Assembly (NCBI GenBank): GCA_913040875.1
Contig: CAJWHX010000059.1
Location: 1-12,515, forward strand
Origin: an uncultured Pseudomonadota bacterium
Lineage (GTDB): Bacteria; Myxococcota; UBA796
DNA length: 12,515 nt
Direction: 5' to 3'
Shown here: piece by piece, positions 1 to 8,013 of the stretch
How positions within the stretch are numbered: the stretch's first letter is position 1
Layout of the letters: the number at the start of each line of letters is the position of its first letter
The notes under the pieces: model-generated
What the model saw: the letters and a program-made list of their open reading frames with translations, nothing else
Told to the model about the DNA's origin: nothing
Databases searched by the model: none
Made by a program: the position numbers and the translations under genes

Positions 1-1150
1 TACTTCCTTGAGTCGGTTCTGTAACCAACTTGATCCCATTTTCAGTACTGCGCAACCATACGACGGCTTCTGAAGTCGACGGTAAAAATACCGTGAGTTG
101 CCCTTGCTCTTGTTCTTCATCAATAACTTTGAGTTGTACAAACTCATCGCGCTCGAGTACCGTACTCGCTATCCAAAGGTGATCTTCTGGGTCGGTATCA
201 CCATTCGTTCCATCATCTCGAAAGTTGGTTCCAGCACTTTCTTGTGTCACAAAACTGACTGCAGGGATTGCCAACCGTTGCAACAGTCTATCGTCCAAGT
301 GAACGGTTAAAGCAATCTTATCTGACTCTGACGTGCTGGCGATTTGCTCACCTTTTGGCGTTGCCTGTACAACCATCGTTCCAGTTTCACCATTTTCGTC
401 ATAACTGACTCCAGACAATCCGAACTCGTTGTATCGAAGCGCAATTAATACGCCTTGTGCAGATGGCAACAACGCCTCGAGATTTCCAAGCACACGACCG
501 CTGTCTGATACTTGAAAGCCCAAGTTCTCACGTGAGGGTAAGGAAATCATACCCATATACATCCCATCGCCGGCAACATCTCCTTCCACAGTTCCATCAT
601 CTGTCAAAATTGTCCACTCAGGTCTATCATTCAAGGTTACGATCGGTTCCTTTACAGAACGACTTTTCGCATTGATTTGAAACAAAATCTCGGACTGGCC
701 TTCTCCCACAGCGTCGGTTTCACGTTCTGTCCCTTGAACCAACAACGATGCCGTCGCATCATCAGGGGCTTTCGCCTCTCTAATCGGCATATTTGGAGCG
801 TTTAAGTCTAATACCACCCCCTTCTCACTGGTTTTCAATTGATAGGTGGCACTGGAGGCTTTTGGAACACTCACTTCTACCTCACCAATCTTGGTTCCAT
901 CTGCGTTCAGAATCTGCAACACAACGCTCTGCTGATGCTGGATATTGACCTGACCAACATATATCTTGTCGTTCGCCACATCTCCGGGAAGCGCCCCATT
1001 GTCTAACAGTGCCGTTTCCAATCCTTCGATGATAACCTTTGGCGCATCCAATCGATCAAACTGTCTGTCGTCTATGGCTACACGAACGACTAAGGAATCT
1101 GCCCATACGGTTGAGACGGCTATCCACAACATCCACATAACACTAAGCAT
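1..1150 (-). CDS. Exported protein with three Ig-like/D-G-D loop repeats (C-terminus beyond the window)
   Basis: The frame is open from an ATG at 1148-1150 to the left edge (383 codons seen), so the C-terminus is missing. The start MLSVMWMLWIAVSTVWA|DS reads as a signal peptide cleaved after V-W-A, so the protein is exported. Three modules of about 130 residues follow. Each has a strand-rich stretch and then a loop of the type D-(D/N)-G-x..G-D-x..D-x-x-Y/W: DNGALPGDVANDKIYVG at about 50-66, DDGTVEGDVAGDGMYMG at about 184-200, DDGTNGDTDPEDHLWIA at about 312-328. The acidic loops could bind calcium (inference). Such repeats are known from exported proteins of former Deltaproteobacteria. The start overlaps the end of the CBS gene by 8 bp, and GGGG lies 6 nt before the ATG, which suggests translational coupling. 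In-frame ATGs at 1138 and 1132 are alternatives. No enzymatic motif is visible, so the role is unknown. Confidence 0.75.
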   Translation of the reverse strand, partial: MLSVMWMLWIAVSTVWADSLVVRVAIDDRQFDRLDAPKVIIEGLETALLDNGALPGDVANDKIYVGQVNIQHQQSVVLQILNADGTKIGEVEVSVPKASSATYQLKTSEKGVVLDLNAPNMPIREAKAPDDATASLLVQGTERETDAVGEGQSEILFQINAKSRSVKEPIVTLNDRPEWTILTDDGTVEGDVAGDGMYMGMISLPSRENLGFQVSDSGRVLGNLEALLPSAQGVLIALRYNEFGLSGVSYDENGETGTMVVQATPKGEQIASTSESDKIALTVHLDDRLLQRLAIPAVSFVTQESAGTNFRDDGTNGDTDPEDHLWIASTVLERDEFVQLKVIDEEQEQGQLTVFLPSTSEAVVWLRSTENGIKLVTEPTQGS

Positions 1151-1622
1151 GCATCACCCCGCAACCGCACTGTGTTGTAAGGGCAAAGGCTCGGACGAAA
1201 TCAGCTTCTGTAACGATTCCCACAAGGGTCAGATACGATGTTGATTCATCAACAATTGGCATGCAGCATATCTTGTAGTGCAACATCGTCTGCGCAACAA
1301 CTCGAATACAGGTGTCTGGAGATGCTGTGTACACTTCTGTATTGGCGACACTCACAATTGTTCTATCCAGTCCGAGGCCCTCTACAGCCAGTAAATCTCG
1401 TTTGGTAAAAATACCCTGAACATGCATTTTTTCGTTCACAACCACCAAATGTCTAAGATTGTGCGTCCTGAATAGCCGCAATGCATCACGCAACGTCGAA
1501 TTACGGTCCAAGGTAATTACCTTGGGAATCATCATCGACGATATTGGAACACACCCATTGTGACCGAGCATGCCCTTACCGTCCTCCCAAGACTGATTCT
1601 GCTGTTCTGAGGATGAACTCAC
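1143..1622 (-). CDS. CBS-domain pair protein
   Basis: A 159-residue soluble protein made almost entirely of two CBS motifs, a Bateman module that usually binds adenine nucleotides or S-adenosyl compounds. CBS1 spans about residues 28-80 with the ligand-type signature G-I-F-T-K-R-D (70-76). CBS2 spans about 88-145 with G-I-V-T-E-A-D (135-141). Both keep the T-x-x-D pair that contacts ribose/phosphate in characterised CBS proteins. The first 25 residues are polar and probably disordered. The start is GTG at 1620-1622, with AGGAG (complement of 1629-1633) 6 nt upstream. The last 8 bp overlap the start of the exported repeat protein, so the two genes are probably co-transcribed. The partner is divergently transcribed from the beta-barrel operon. 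The function is probably to sense nucleotide or energy state, but the target is unknown. There is no fused enzyme, channel or DNA-binding domain. Confidence 0.88.
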   Translation of the reverse strand: MSSSSEQQNQSWEDGKGMLGHNGCVPISSMMIPKVITLDRNSTLRDALRLFRTHNLRHLVVVNEKMHVQGIFTKRDLLAVEGLGLDRTIVSVANTEVYTASPDTCIRVVAQTMLHYKICCMPIVDESTSYLTLVGIVTEADFVRAFALTTQCGCGVMHA

Positions 1623-1642
1623 ACAAGGCTCCTGACAAATGC

Positions 1643-1670
1643 ATACTATCCGTGTTCAATTCATAGCCAA
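1643..1670 (-). promoter_or_regulatory. Candidate sigma-70-like promoter of the CBS operon
   Basis: On the minus strand, TTGGCT (complement of 1665-1670) and TAGTAT (complement of 1643-1648) are separated by 16 nt. Transcription would begin near 1636, giving a leader of about 14 nt that includes the AGGAG site. The -35 element lies inside one copy of the 8-bp direct repeat, so a protein bound there would affect this promoter. This is a consensus match by eye only. Confidence 0.35.
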
Positions 1671-1682
1671 TAATATAGCCAA
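1663..1682. repeat. 8-bp direct repeat, period 12, in the divergent control region
   Basis: ATAGCCAA occurs at 1663-1670 and again at 1675-1682, separated by TAAT. On the minus strand it reads TTGGCTAT twice. Period 12 is close to one helical turn, so both copies face nearly the same side of the DNA, as expected for a regulator binding in tandem. The pair directly abuts the palindrome at 1683-1699. Confidence 0.5.
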
Positions 1683-1699
1683 ATGCACACACTGTGCAT
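1683..1699. promoter_or_regulatory. Perfect 17-bp palindrome, candidate operator
   Basis: ATGCACA-CAC-TGTGCAT has 7-bp perfect arms and a 3-bp centre. It lies between the divergently transcribed CBS gene and the beta-barrel operon. Its size and symmetry suit a dimeric repressor or activator. I do not recognise it as a named operator. No regulator gene adjoins it; the nearest in the window is the FHA activator about 4.7 kb away. Confidence 0.45.
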
Positions 1700-1843
1700 C
1701 GATTATCCATTGTCAGGCTAGGAAATATTTATTAGACATCCTGTACACAATCAGAACACCAATTGTATATGTATGAAATAAGGATACCGATCTATAGGTA
1801 CAGTGTCATTATTTACAGCTCGATCCCATAAGGAGTACGTTCC

Positions 1844-3067
1844 ATGTCGTTATGCTTCATATTGTTTAATATACTGAATTTCGCACTTGCTGAACCCACC
1901 ACAGACGTCGGAATCTATGGAATGTGGCAAACCCTCGTGTTCGACGGAGAATCCTGGAGGCAACAACAGCGGATTCATCTACGGACATCGATCGAGTGGG
2001 ACGGTGTTGAAGCCTATGTTGATCTGATGGACGCTCGTGTTTGGGGTTCCGAAATCAACTACAAAACCAATAAAGATACCCTCGCCAATCTCTATCAAGG
2101 ATATGTGCGCTTCCCTGTTCTTAATATTGGCGGTGTGAAACACACACTTCAGGTTGGTCGTCAAGAGTTCATTCTGAATGATCAAAGACATTTTGCTCCT
2201 GGCGCGTGGGCTTTGGGTGGTCGAAGTTTTGATGCGGCGGTCCTCAAGGGGACGTGGGACACTGGCTACTGGAGAGCAGCTGTGATGCAACTCACCAATG
2301 GAACCACCTTTTTAAGTGGAGACCCCAACTGCACTGAAGATTGTTCCATCACCACGGATGGTAATCTGATGTACATTGTGCATGGTGAAAACAAGTGGGA
2401 CAATCTGTCGGTCAAGCCCTATTTTATCCATCAGCGTTCAAATCCAGATGTCGATGTGTACAGACGCATCTACAGTCCCGGTATTTTGTTGACCGGTAAA
2501 AGCAACGCCCTCTTTTACACAGTCGAAGGCACCTATCAATTTGGACAAGAGAGCGATTCCGAGTCTCATCTTGCTTGGATGGGTGTCGGTGAATTGGGCT
2601 ACAAAAAAGACCGCTTCAAATTGTCCGCTTATGGTGAAATCAACTCTGGAGATGGTGATCCCAACGATGGCGTAAGCAACAACTTTGAAGGCTTTATTGG
2701 CCGTTATCATGGTCTACGAGGCTGGTCAGATCAAGTCGGTGCCACCAACCTTCGAGACTATAGCCTTAAGATTCAACTCCCTCTACAAGACAAATTGATT
2801 GCCAAGGTTGAAGGTCACCAGTTTCAAATGGATCAACCCACCGGAAACCTGTATACATTCAACGGTGTTGTTTCTGGGACGGCTGGTTCAGACAATACGG
2901 AACGAAATCTTGGAAAAGAATTGGACCTACTGGTTGTACACAAACCATTTAACGGCATCACGATGAAATGGGGGCACTCCATATATCTCCCAGAAGGCGC
3001 CAAACAAGACTCTATTGGTTCAGAACCTGTACACTTTTCCTATTTATGGATGACTGTCCAACAATAG
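1844..3067 (+). CDS. Outer-membrane beta-barrel, alginate-export-like family
   Basis: A 407-residue predicted outer-membrane protein. The signal peptide MSLCFILFNILNFALA is probably cleaved before E17. The rest is an alternating hydrophobic/polar beta-strand pattern, with motifs seen in the alginate-export family of porins: V-G-R-Q-E-F at 104-109, N-D-Q-R at 112-115 and G-R-S-F-D at 126-130. AlgE of Pseudomonas is the characterised example and moves an anionic polysaccharide across the outer membrane. Most other family members have no known substrate, and I see none of the alginate synthesis genes here. C163 and C167 may form a disulfide in a loop. The ATG at 1844 has AAGGAG 8 nt upstream. 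The next gene begins 31 bp downstream on the same strand, so this probably leads an operon with two membrane proteins. The family call is fairly safe; the substrate is unknown. Confidence 0.78.
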   Translation: MSLCFILFNILNFALAEPTTDVGIYGMWQTLVFDGESWRQQQRIHLRTSIEWDGVEAYVDLMDARVWGSEINYKTNKDTLANLYQGYVRFPVLNIGGVKHTLQVGRQEFILNDQRHFAPGAWALGGRSFDAAVLKGTWDTGYWRAAVMQLTNGTTFLSGDPNCTEDCSITTDGNLMYIVHGENKWDNLSVKPYFIHQRSNPDVDVYRRIYSPGILLTGKSNALFYTVEGTYQFGQESDSESHLAWMGVGELGYKKDRFKLSAYGEINSGDGDPNDGVSNNFEGFIGRYHGLRGWSDQVGATNLRDYSLKIQLPLQDKLIAKVEGHQFQMDQPTGNLYTFNGVVSGTAGSDNTERNLGKELDLLVVHKPFNGITMKWGHSIYLPEGAKQDSIGSEPVHFSYLWMTVQQ

Positions 3068-3098
3068 ACGAACCCCCATCGAAGGAATACATTGGGAC

Positions 3099-4733
3099 AT
3101 GAATCAACGTTGGTCCGTCATTCTTTCTATACTGGGCACACTGCTCGTCATCTGCTGGCAGCTTGGCTTTACAGCCATCTTGGACCCAAACTCCTATATC
3201 GGCACTGAGACTCGAGATCTCTTTGACCACATCGCCCTTCTCGATCAATGGGCTTGGCAAACCAAAGCGTGGAACTACCCAACCGGTGGCCGATTGATCC
3301 CTCCCGATCTCTTTTCGATGATTTTTGCGGCGCCATGGCTCAGTCTTGGAATGGGACGCGGTGTTGCCTATGACCTTGCTATCGCCATCCAACTGTCCTG
3401 TAATGCAGCCGCTGGATGGTACTTAGGTCGTACGACGGGTGGCTCGCCTTGGGTTGCTGCTATTGCCCTTCTGTGCGCTCCATTTTGTATTGGACAGTTG
3501 AATTCTGGAGAAACAGAAACCATTGGTCTATGGGGGCTGACGTTGTGCTTGGCAACTCTGCATCAACAGAAGTGGATCGCTTCTGCAATCTGGGCCGTCA
3601 TCACTGCAGTCGGTTCTTGGTATTACGGAGCATATGCAGCCTCTATTGTAGGGGTCTCTAGCCTGTGGGTATACATATCGCGCCGTGACTGGACACAAAC
3701 AACCCCATTGATGGCTCCACTTACAATGGGTGCTGGGATCGCGATTCCAGCATGGCTCTACAGCAACATGCTCGCGAATCCAGATCAGATGTTTCGAGGA
3801 CCAACCATGCAAACCTATCTGGCTGAGCACCCTCGTGCTCTCGCAGCCTTTTCAAGTGATCCAACACTGTGGTTGAGTGAAGTTCCATCAGAAGCCACAC
3901 ACATTGATGGACTCGGATGGTGTTTTGCTTTACTGGGCGTCATCGGTATATGGAATGTCTTCTCTGACCGAACTTGGAAAGAGTCCTCCGGCTGGATAAT
4001 ACTTCTGTTGACAGCACTGCTGCTGTCCTTGGGCCCAAGACTCCACATTGGACAAACGGTGGTGTGGGACTGGATGCCGTACGATCTCTGGATGCAGCTC
4101 CCTTTTCTAGACAACATGCGTCTTCCACATCGATGGATGGCTGTTGCAACCATTGCTCTGACCGTTTGGATAGCGAAAGGGGCAAGAAATATGCCCTTAC
4201 TAGCCTGTATGTTCTTATGTCTTGAAAGTGCTTGGTTTATGCCAACGATCGAGCGAACGAACCTAGAACCACCGTCCATCATCGAACACTTTGATGGACC
4301 GGTATTGCAACTGCCTGTTCGAACGATGGAATGGGATGCCCGAGGGCGATATTTGGTCATGCAGCGTACGCATCAGCAACCAATCCCGTACTCACTGCTG
4401 ATGCAAGGGTGGAATGTATCTCTGGCTGAAGAGCCCTTGATCATTGCAATTGCAGCCATTGATTCTGAAGACCCCATCTCCTCTAGAACCGTTGAAGCAA
4501 GACAATTTCGACAAGAGAACTTTGCGCTGGAAGTGACTGCTTGGGGCGGATTTATCGAAGACAAACCACAGAAACAAACCGGCGAACGCTTACAACAATT
4601 GGGGTTCTCTCAAATCTGTTTTCATCGCGATCTGGTGAACTCGGATGATCGAGAGGCAATGGACAATATCCTCTTAGAAACACTGGGTTCCCCAACCATT
4701 ACAACGCCGGAGGCTTGGTTGTGGAATCTATGA
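3099..4733 (+). CDS. Polytopic membrane protein, GT-C/YfhO-like, paralogue 1
   Basis: A 544-residue inner-membrane protein with roughly 10-12 hydrophobic helices over residues 5-380 and a soluble C-terminal part (about 385-544). Features typical of GT-C-type and YfhO-like glycosyltransferase-related proteins are present. An acidic first loop after helix 1 (TETRDLFDH, 36-44) is followed by Y-P-x-G (60-63). A helix break has NSGETE (135-140), then W-Y-Y-G (174-177), L-G-P-R-L (311-315) and LPFLDNMRLPHRW (334-346). The soluble part has V-L-Q-L-P (402-406) and an R-T-H-Q-Q-P-I block (423-429). GT-C enzymes transfer sugars from polyprenyl-phosphate donors on the periplasmic face. The donor and acceptor here are unknown, and activity is inferred from resemblance. 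It lies 31 bp after the barrel gene, overlaps the next gene, and two further family members lie in the window. Confidence 0.7.
   Translation: MNQRWSVILSILGTLLVICWQLGFTAILDPNSYIGTETRDLFDHIALLDQWAWQTKAWNYPTGGRLIPPDLFSMIFAAPWLSLGMGRGVAYDLAIAIQLSCNAAAGWYLGRTTGGSPWVAAIALLCAPFCIGQLNSGETETIGLWGLTLCLATLHQQKWIASAIWAVITAVGSWYYGAYAASIVGVSSLWVYISRRDWTQTTPLMAPLTMGAGIAIPAWLYSNMLANPDQMFRGPTMQTYLAEHPRALAAFSSDPTLWLSEVPSEATHIDGLGWCFALLGVIGIWNVFSDRTWKESSGWIILLLTALLLSLGPRLHIGQTVVWDWMPYDLWMQLPFLDNMRLPHRWMAVATIALTVWIAKGARNMPLLACMFLCLESAWFMPTIERTNLEPPSIIEHFDGPVLQLPVRTMEWDARGRYLVMQRTHQQPIPYSLLMQGWNVSLAEEPLIIAIAAIDSEDPISSRTVEARQFRQENFALEVTAWGGFIEDKPQKQTGERLQQLGFSQICFHRDLVNSDDREAMDNILLETLGSPTITTPEAWLWNL
4709..4713 (+). 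promoter_or_regulatory. Ribosome-binding site deciding the start of paralogue 2
   Basis: GGAGG lies inside the 3' end of paralogue 1. It is 7 nt before GTG 4721, 16 nt before ATG 4730 and 1 nt before TTG 4715. Spacing favours GTG 4721. ATG 4730 forms a classic ATGA overlap with the upstream stop and could be used by re-initiation. Confidence 0.5.
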
Positions 4734-6424
4734 CCAAATGGATATCTAAGCCCATCGGTGCCGCCAGTGTCTTCTGCTTGCTGGCACTGGTGCTGACCTT
4801 TCCAATGTGTCTACATCCAATCGATACCGTTGTTGGACACGAGCAAGCCTCCGTAGGATGTCACGTTTGGGTCATTTGGTGGGCACGGCAGTCTTTGGAA
4901 CTGCACACGCCGCTTATTTTCTTCCCGTACGGTGCTGATGTTGTACAGCTCTATGGTTCAGATCTGCTTAGTCCACTCCTGTTTTCACCGATCTCCCTTC
5001 CTCCCTCTTTGCTCTACAATATATGGGTGCTATCTCTACTGATCATTGGGGCTCTGGGAATGAGACAACTGTTGCTATTTCTAGAGACAACTCAATGGAT
5101 GGCATTGGCGGGTGGATGGGCTTGGATGTCTGCTCCTTTTCTGCAGCATGAACTTCTCAACGGTACCTCAGATCTACTCAGTACCGGTCTGTTGACGTGG
5201 TTTATTTGGCTGACACTTTCGATTTGGGAACGACCTACACTACGGAAAGGGGTATGGATTGGAGTTGTCTCCGGTATTCTACTCATGTCCAGTGCATACA
5301 ATCCCTTTTTTATGCTGCTCATTCTCCTTGTCCTATTGATTCATAGACTGACAACCAATCTGGATCCGTTGTGGTCCAAGGCTCTTGGACAAAGTACCCT
5401 CGCCGCCATTGGGGGATTCCTCCCATTCCTCCTCTTTGTGGGATGGATTCAGATCACCCACGGCGCTTTAAGCACCTTCTCGCGTCGCTTGGACTGGCTC
5501 AGTACAGAAGTTTCTCTTCCGGATTCCTACGTTGGACTTTGGGATTGGTTTTCTATGAGGCCCAGTCCTCTCCCCGCACGGATGCCCTTGCCAGATGGAA
5601 CCCATTTTGAGTACTGGACCACCTGTACCAATTACATCGGATGGGTATTGATTATTGCCGCTGCCATCGGGATTTTGCATCGAAAAGAGTACCGGTTTGG
5701 AGGATGGTTCCCCATGCTACTCTCCGCCATGCTGATTGCAATGGGTCCCTATCTCCGAGTGGATGGTCATGTACTTCTTTTTGGAGAAACGCCCATTCAT
5801 TTACCGGCACAAACGATAGACTTTCTATTTCCTTTGTTCTCAATCACCGCTGTACATGCCTATCGATACAGTGCCGTTGTCTGCATCGCTATTGCAGTTT
5901 TAGCCGTTCGAGGTATGAAGCGGTATACTCCGATTTGGATGATGGCAATATTGCTAGAGACAGTCCTTCTAGCCCCACAACCCTACCCTCAACCCACCAC
6001 AGAAATCTCCCCCAGTCCCACGCTGCGTAGACTGAGAGACATGCCTGATGCTGCAGTATTCACCTTTCCGATAGCCAAAGAGAATTTACACGACCTCAGT
6101 ATGATTCTGTTGACGCAAACCATTCACGAAAAACCAATTCATGAGGGTGGTATCCACAGAAGAGCAGGATTCGAGGCCACACAATTATTCAGAGACAACT
6201 ATGTTGTTGATGCACTCTCTGGTCGATTGGGGCCTGAATATCCGAGTACCCTTGAAGGATCTATGGGAATCCAGTACCTCACTCAGTTGGGATATCGATA
6301 TGTGCTTGTTCCCAGTACAAATAAAGAGGCTGTCTCCTTTGCCCAGCAGTCACTGGGTAAGCCCATATCTGGAGACGATGCGTGGACCCTCTGGGATCTC
6401 GAAGACACAAACACCGAACAATAG
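4721..6424 (+). CDS. Polytopic membrane protein, GT-C/YfhO-like, paralogue 2
   Basis: A 567-residue inner-membrane protein of the same build as the gene it overlaps. The first hydrophobic helix is near residues 12-30. The acidic loop keeps G-H-E-Q (about 39-42), followed by W-V-I-W-W and F-P-Y-G-A-D (about 68-73). Next come HELLNGTSD (about 143-151), S-S-A-Y-N-P (about 190-195), A-M-G-P-Y-L (about 340-345) and a relaxed H-A-Y-R-Y block (about 379-383), where its relatives have R-x-P-x-R-W. The soluble C-terminal part has A-V-F-T-F-P and Q-T-I-H-E-K-P-I (about 466-473), matching the family pattern. Sharing is by ordered motifs rather than close identity, so the duplication is old. I chose GTG 4721 from its GGAGG spacing. 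The gene overlaps the upstream one by 13 bp (4 bp if ATG 4730 is used), indicating coupled translation. It ends 13 bp from the convergent activator gene. Catalysis is inferred. Confidence 0.7.
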   Translation: MESMTKWISKPIGAASVFCLLALVLTFPMCLHPIDTVVGHEQASVGCHVWVIWWARQSLELHTPLIFFPYGADVVQLYGSDLLSPLLFSPISLPPSLLYNIWVLSLLIIGALGMRQLLLFLETTQWMALAGGWAWMSAPFLQHELLNGTSDLLSTGLLTWFIWLTLSIWERPTLRKGVWIGVVSGILLMSSAYNPFFMLLILLVLLIHRLTTNLDPLWSKALGQSTLAAIGGFLPFLLFVGWIQITHGALSTFSRRLDWLSTEVSLPDSYVGLWDWFSMRPSPLPARMPLPDGTHFEYWTTCTNYIGWVLIIAAAIGILHRKEYRFGGWFPMLLSAMLIAMGPYLRVDGHVLLFGETPIHLPAQTIDFLFPLFSITAVHAYRYSAVVCIAIAVLAVRGMKRYTPIWMMAILLETVLLAPQPYPQPTTEISPSPTLRRLRDMPDAAVFTFPIAKENLHDLSMILLTQTIHEKPIHEGGIHRRAGFEATQLFRDNYVVDALSGRLGPEYPSTLEGSMGIQYLTQLGYRYVLVPSTNKEAVSFAQQSLGKPISGDDAWTLWDLEDTNTEQ

Positions 6425-6437
6425 AGCTCGGTCTCTG

Positions 6438-8009
6438 CTACTGCAATCCATACTTTTGCATTTTGTAGACCAACGTTGTACGCGGAATCCCCAACTCACG
6501 AGCGGTCTTTGATTGGTTTCCGTCGTACCGCAACAATGCTCGCTCTAAGAATGCTCTATTGTCGAGTAATTCCGGCTCTGCACCCTGTGTTAACGGATGT
6601 GAAAAGACTTCAATGTGCTCAGGCTCTATCGGACCACCACTCAGGACGAATGCTCTGGACAACACATTTCGCAACTCTCTAACATTTCCTGGCCAAGCAT
6701 AATCCCACAGCATGTTTCTAACCCGTTCTGACATGGTGCATTTACTTCCCAACGTAGAACAAATATGCTCTGCGATGCGTACGATATCGGCTTTTCGTTC
6801 TCTCAGTGGAGGGAGATCTACAGCCAATACCTGCAATCGAAACAATAGGTCCTCTCGGAACAGTTTTTGTCCAACCATACTGGTGAGGTCTCTGTTCGTA
6901 GCCGCGACAATCCGAACATCTGGAAACTCTGGTTTCTGCGCCCCCACACGACGAATCTCACCGCTTTCCAGTACGCGAAGCAATTTGGTCTGTACAGCCA
7001 ACGGAAGATCTCCCAGCTCGTCCAAAAACAACGTGCCCCTGTGAGCCTGATGAAAAGCCCCATCTCTTTTGGCATGTGCTCCAGAAAAGGACCCCTTTTC
7101 ATGACCAAACAGTTCACTCTCAACCAAGTTCTCTGGGATCGAAGCACAGATAATTGCCACAAACGGTCCGGTTGAACGAAGAGAATGATCGTGCAACCCT
7201 TTTGCAGCCAATTCTTTTCCAGTACCACTCTCTCCCGTTATCAACACCGGAAAGTCATGACAGGCAAACATTTTCAATCGGCCAAAGGTTTGCTGCATGA
7301 TTTTCGTCTCACCAATCATCGTACCAAAACTATCAAACTCTGGCTGCACTTCCTCAGTTGTTGCCTGTTGAATTGTAAACTTACTTTGACCAACGCACAA
7401 GACATCGTCAGGGTAGACCGGAACAATACCCAGTAAGCGATGCCCATCCAAAAATACCGGACCATTTTTGGGAATTACCATGGGACGACCACGCGTCACA
7501 ACGACAGCAAAGTGATCAACCATCAAACCGTCGTCCGAAACTACTATCGGACTACCAACACCACCCACCATATTTTCAATTTGGGTCAAATCAATCAAAC
7601 GGCCTTCATCGGGACCATAGACAACCTTGAGCGTGGCTCGTTCAATTATCAGAGCATCATCGCACGCAACAATAAATTCATGATTCTTTGGAGAAAATAC
7701 AGCCACGGTTTCTTCTGCTAAATCCGCCGTTTGTTGTAATGATACGGCATACGGACCGATTTGAAAGCTTTCCCCGTATCCTAAAATGCGTTTTGTAATC
7801 TTCTCGTCTCCGATAAAAGTGCCATGTCTAGACGTATCGGTCAACATCCAACGATGTCCTCGGCGACTTAGCGTACAGTGTAGACGACTCAATCCCTCAC
7901 CTGGTAAAGCCACATCACAAGTATCCGAACGGCCAATGGATATGTGCTGTGAAGACAACTTGAATTCAAACAACCGTTGATTCCGAACCGAAAATACCAA
8001 CGTACCCAC
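6438..8009 (-). CDS. FHA-domain sigma-54-type enhancer-binding activator
   Basis: A 523-residue transcription activator. An N-terminal FHA domain (about 1-95) has the phosphothreonine-pocket residues G-R-S (26-28), S-R-L-H (41-44) and G-T (63-64). A second, degenerate FHA-like segment (about 125-215) keeps a histidine but has lost the G-R-S. The AAA+ domain has Walker A GESGTGK (259-265), a loop-1 motif GSFSGA (306-311), Walker B L-F-L-D-E (327-331), A-T-N-R-D-L (370-375), arginine fingers near 385-391 and G-N-V-R-E-L (441-446). A Fis-type HTH (about 483-521) ends it. Such proteins remodel sigma-54 RNA polymerase at enhancer-bound promoters; the FHA input implies control by Ser/Thr phosphorylation. 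GSFSGA differs from the usual GAFTGA at two positions, though serine keeps the hydroxyl. The start at GTG 8009 has an ideal AGGAGG; GTG 8084 (548 residues) has none. Likely targets are the flanking membrane-protein genes, but no clear sigma-54 site is visible. Confidence 0.9.
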   Translation of the reverse strand: MGTLVFSVRNQRLFEFKLSSQHISIGRSDTCDVALPGEGLSRLHCTLSRRGHRWMLTDTSRHGTFIGDEKITKRILGYGESFQIGPYAVSLQQTADLAEETVAVFSPKNHEFIVACDDALIIERATLKVVYGPDEGRLIDLTQIENMVGGVGSPIVVSDDGLMVDHFAVVVTRGRPMVIPKNGPVFLDGHRLLGIVPVYPDDVLCVGQSKFTIQQATTEEVQPEFDSFGTMIGETKIMQQTFGRLKMFACHDFPVLITGESGTGKELAAKGLHDHSLRSTGPFVAIICASIPENLVESELFGHEKGSFSGAHAKRDGAFHQAHRGTLFLDELGDLPLAVQTKLLRVLESGEIRRVGAQKPEFPDVRIVAATNRDLTSMVGQKLFREDLLFRLQVLAVDLPPLRERKADIVRIAEHICSTLGSKCTMSERVRNMLWDYAWPGNVRELRNVLSRAFVLSGGPIEPEHIEVFSHPLTQGAEPELLDNRAFLERALLRYDGNQSKTARELGIPRTTLVYKMQKYGLQ

Positions 8010-8013
8010 ATGA

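Larger units (their letters stand above)
1631..1717. repeat. Long-range 8-bp inverted repeat flanking the divergent control region
   Basis: CCTGACAA at 1631-1638 is matched by its exact reverse complement TTGTCAGG at 1710-1717. The two arms enclose the direct repeat and the palindrome. The left arm overlaps the minus-strand Shine-Dalgarno sequence of the CBS gene. In a transcript starting upstream of 1717 the arms could therefore pair and mask that site. With arms of only 8 bp and a 71-bp spacer, coincidence is possible. Confidence 0.3.

Noticed and set aside
98..675. Plus-strand open frames at 98-310 and 457-675
   Set aside because: They lie opposite the long minus-strand frame of the exported repeat protein and have no recognisable domain or ribosome-binding site.
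1664..1682. TTGGC...TTGG on the minus strand as a sigma-54 promoter for the CBS operon
   Set aside because: The -12 element has TTGG instead of TTGC. The pattern is explained by the ATAGCCAA direct repeat.
1701..1712. DnaA-box-like TTATCCATT
   Set aside because: It is a single imperfect site without other boxes or an origin-type context.
4715..4723. TTG 4715 as the start of paralogue 2
   Set aside because: It lies 1 nt after GGAGG, too close for initiation. GTG 4721 or ATG 4730 is more plausible.
1844..6424. Alginate biosynthesis locus
   Set aside because: Only the barrel resembles an alginate-export protein. No synthase, c-di-GMP receptor, epimerase or lyase is present.
6818..7228. Minus-strand open frame of 136 codons
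   Set aside because: It is an out-of-frame shadow of the AAA+ domain of the activator.
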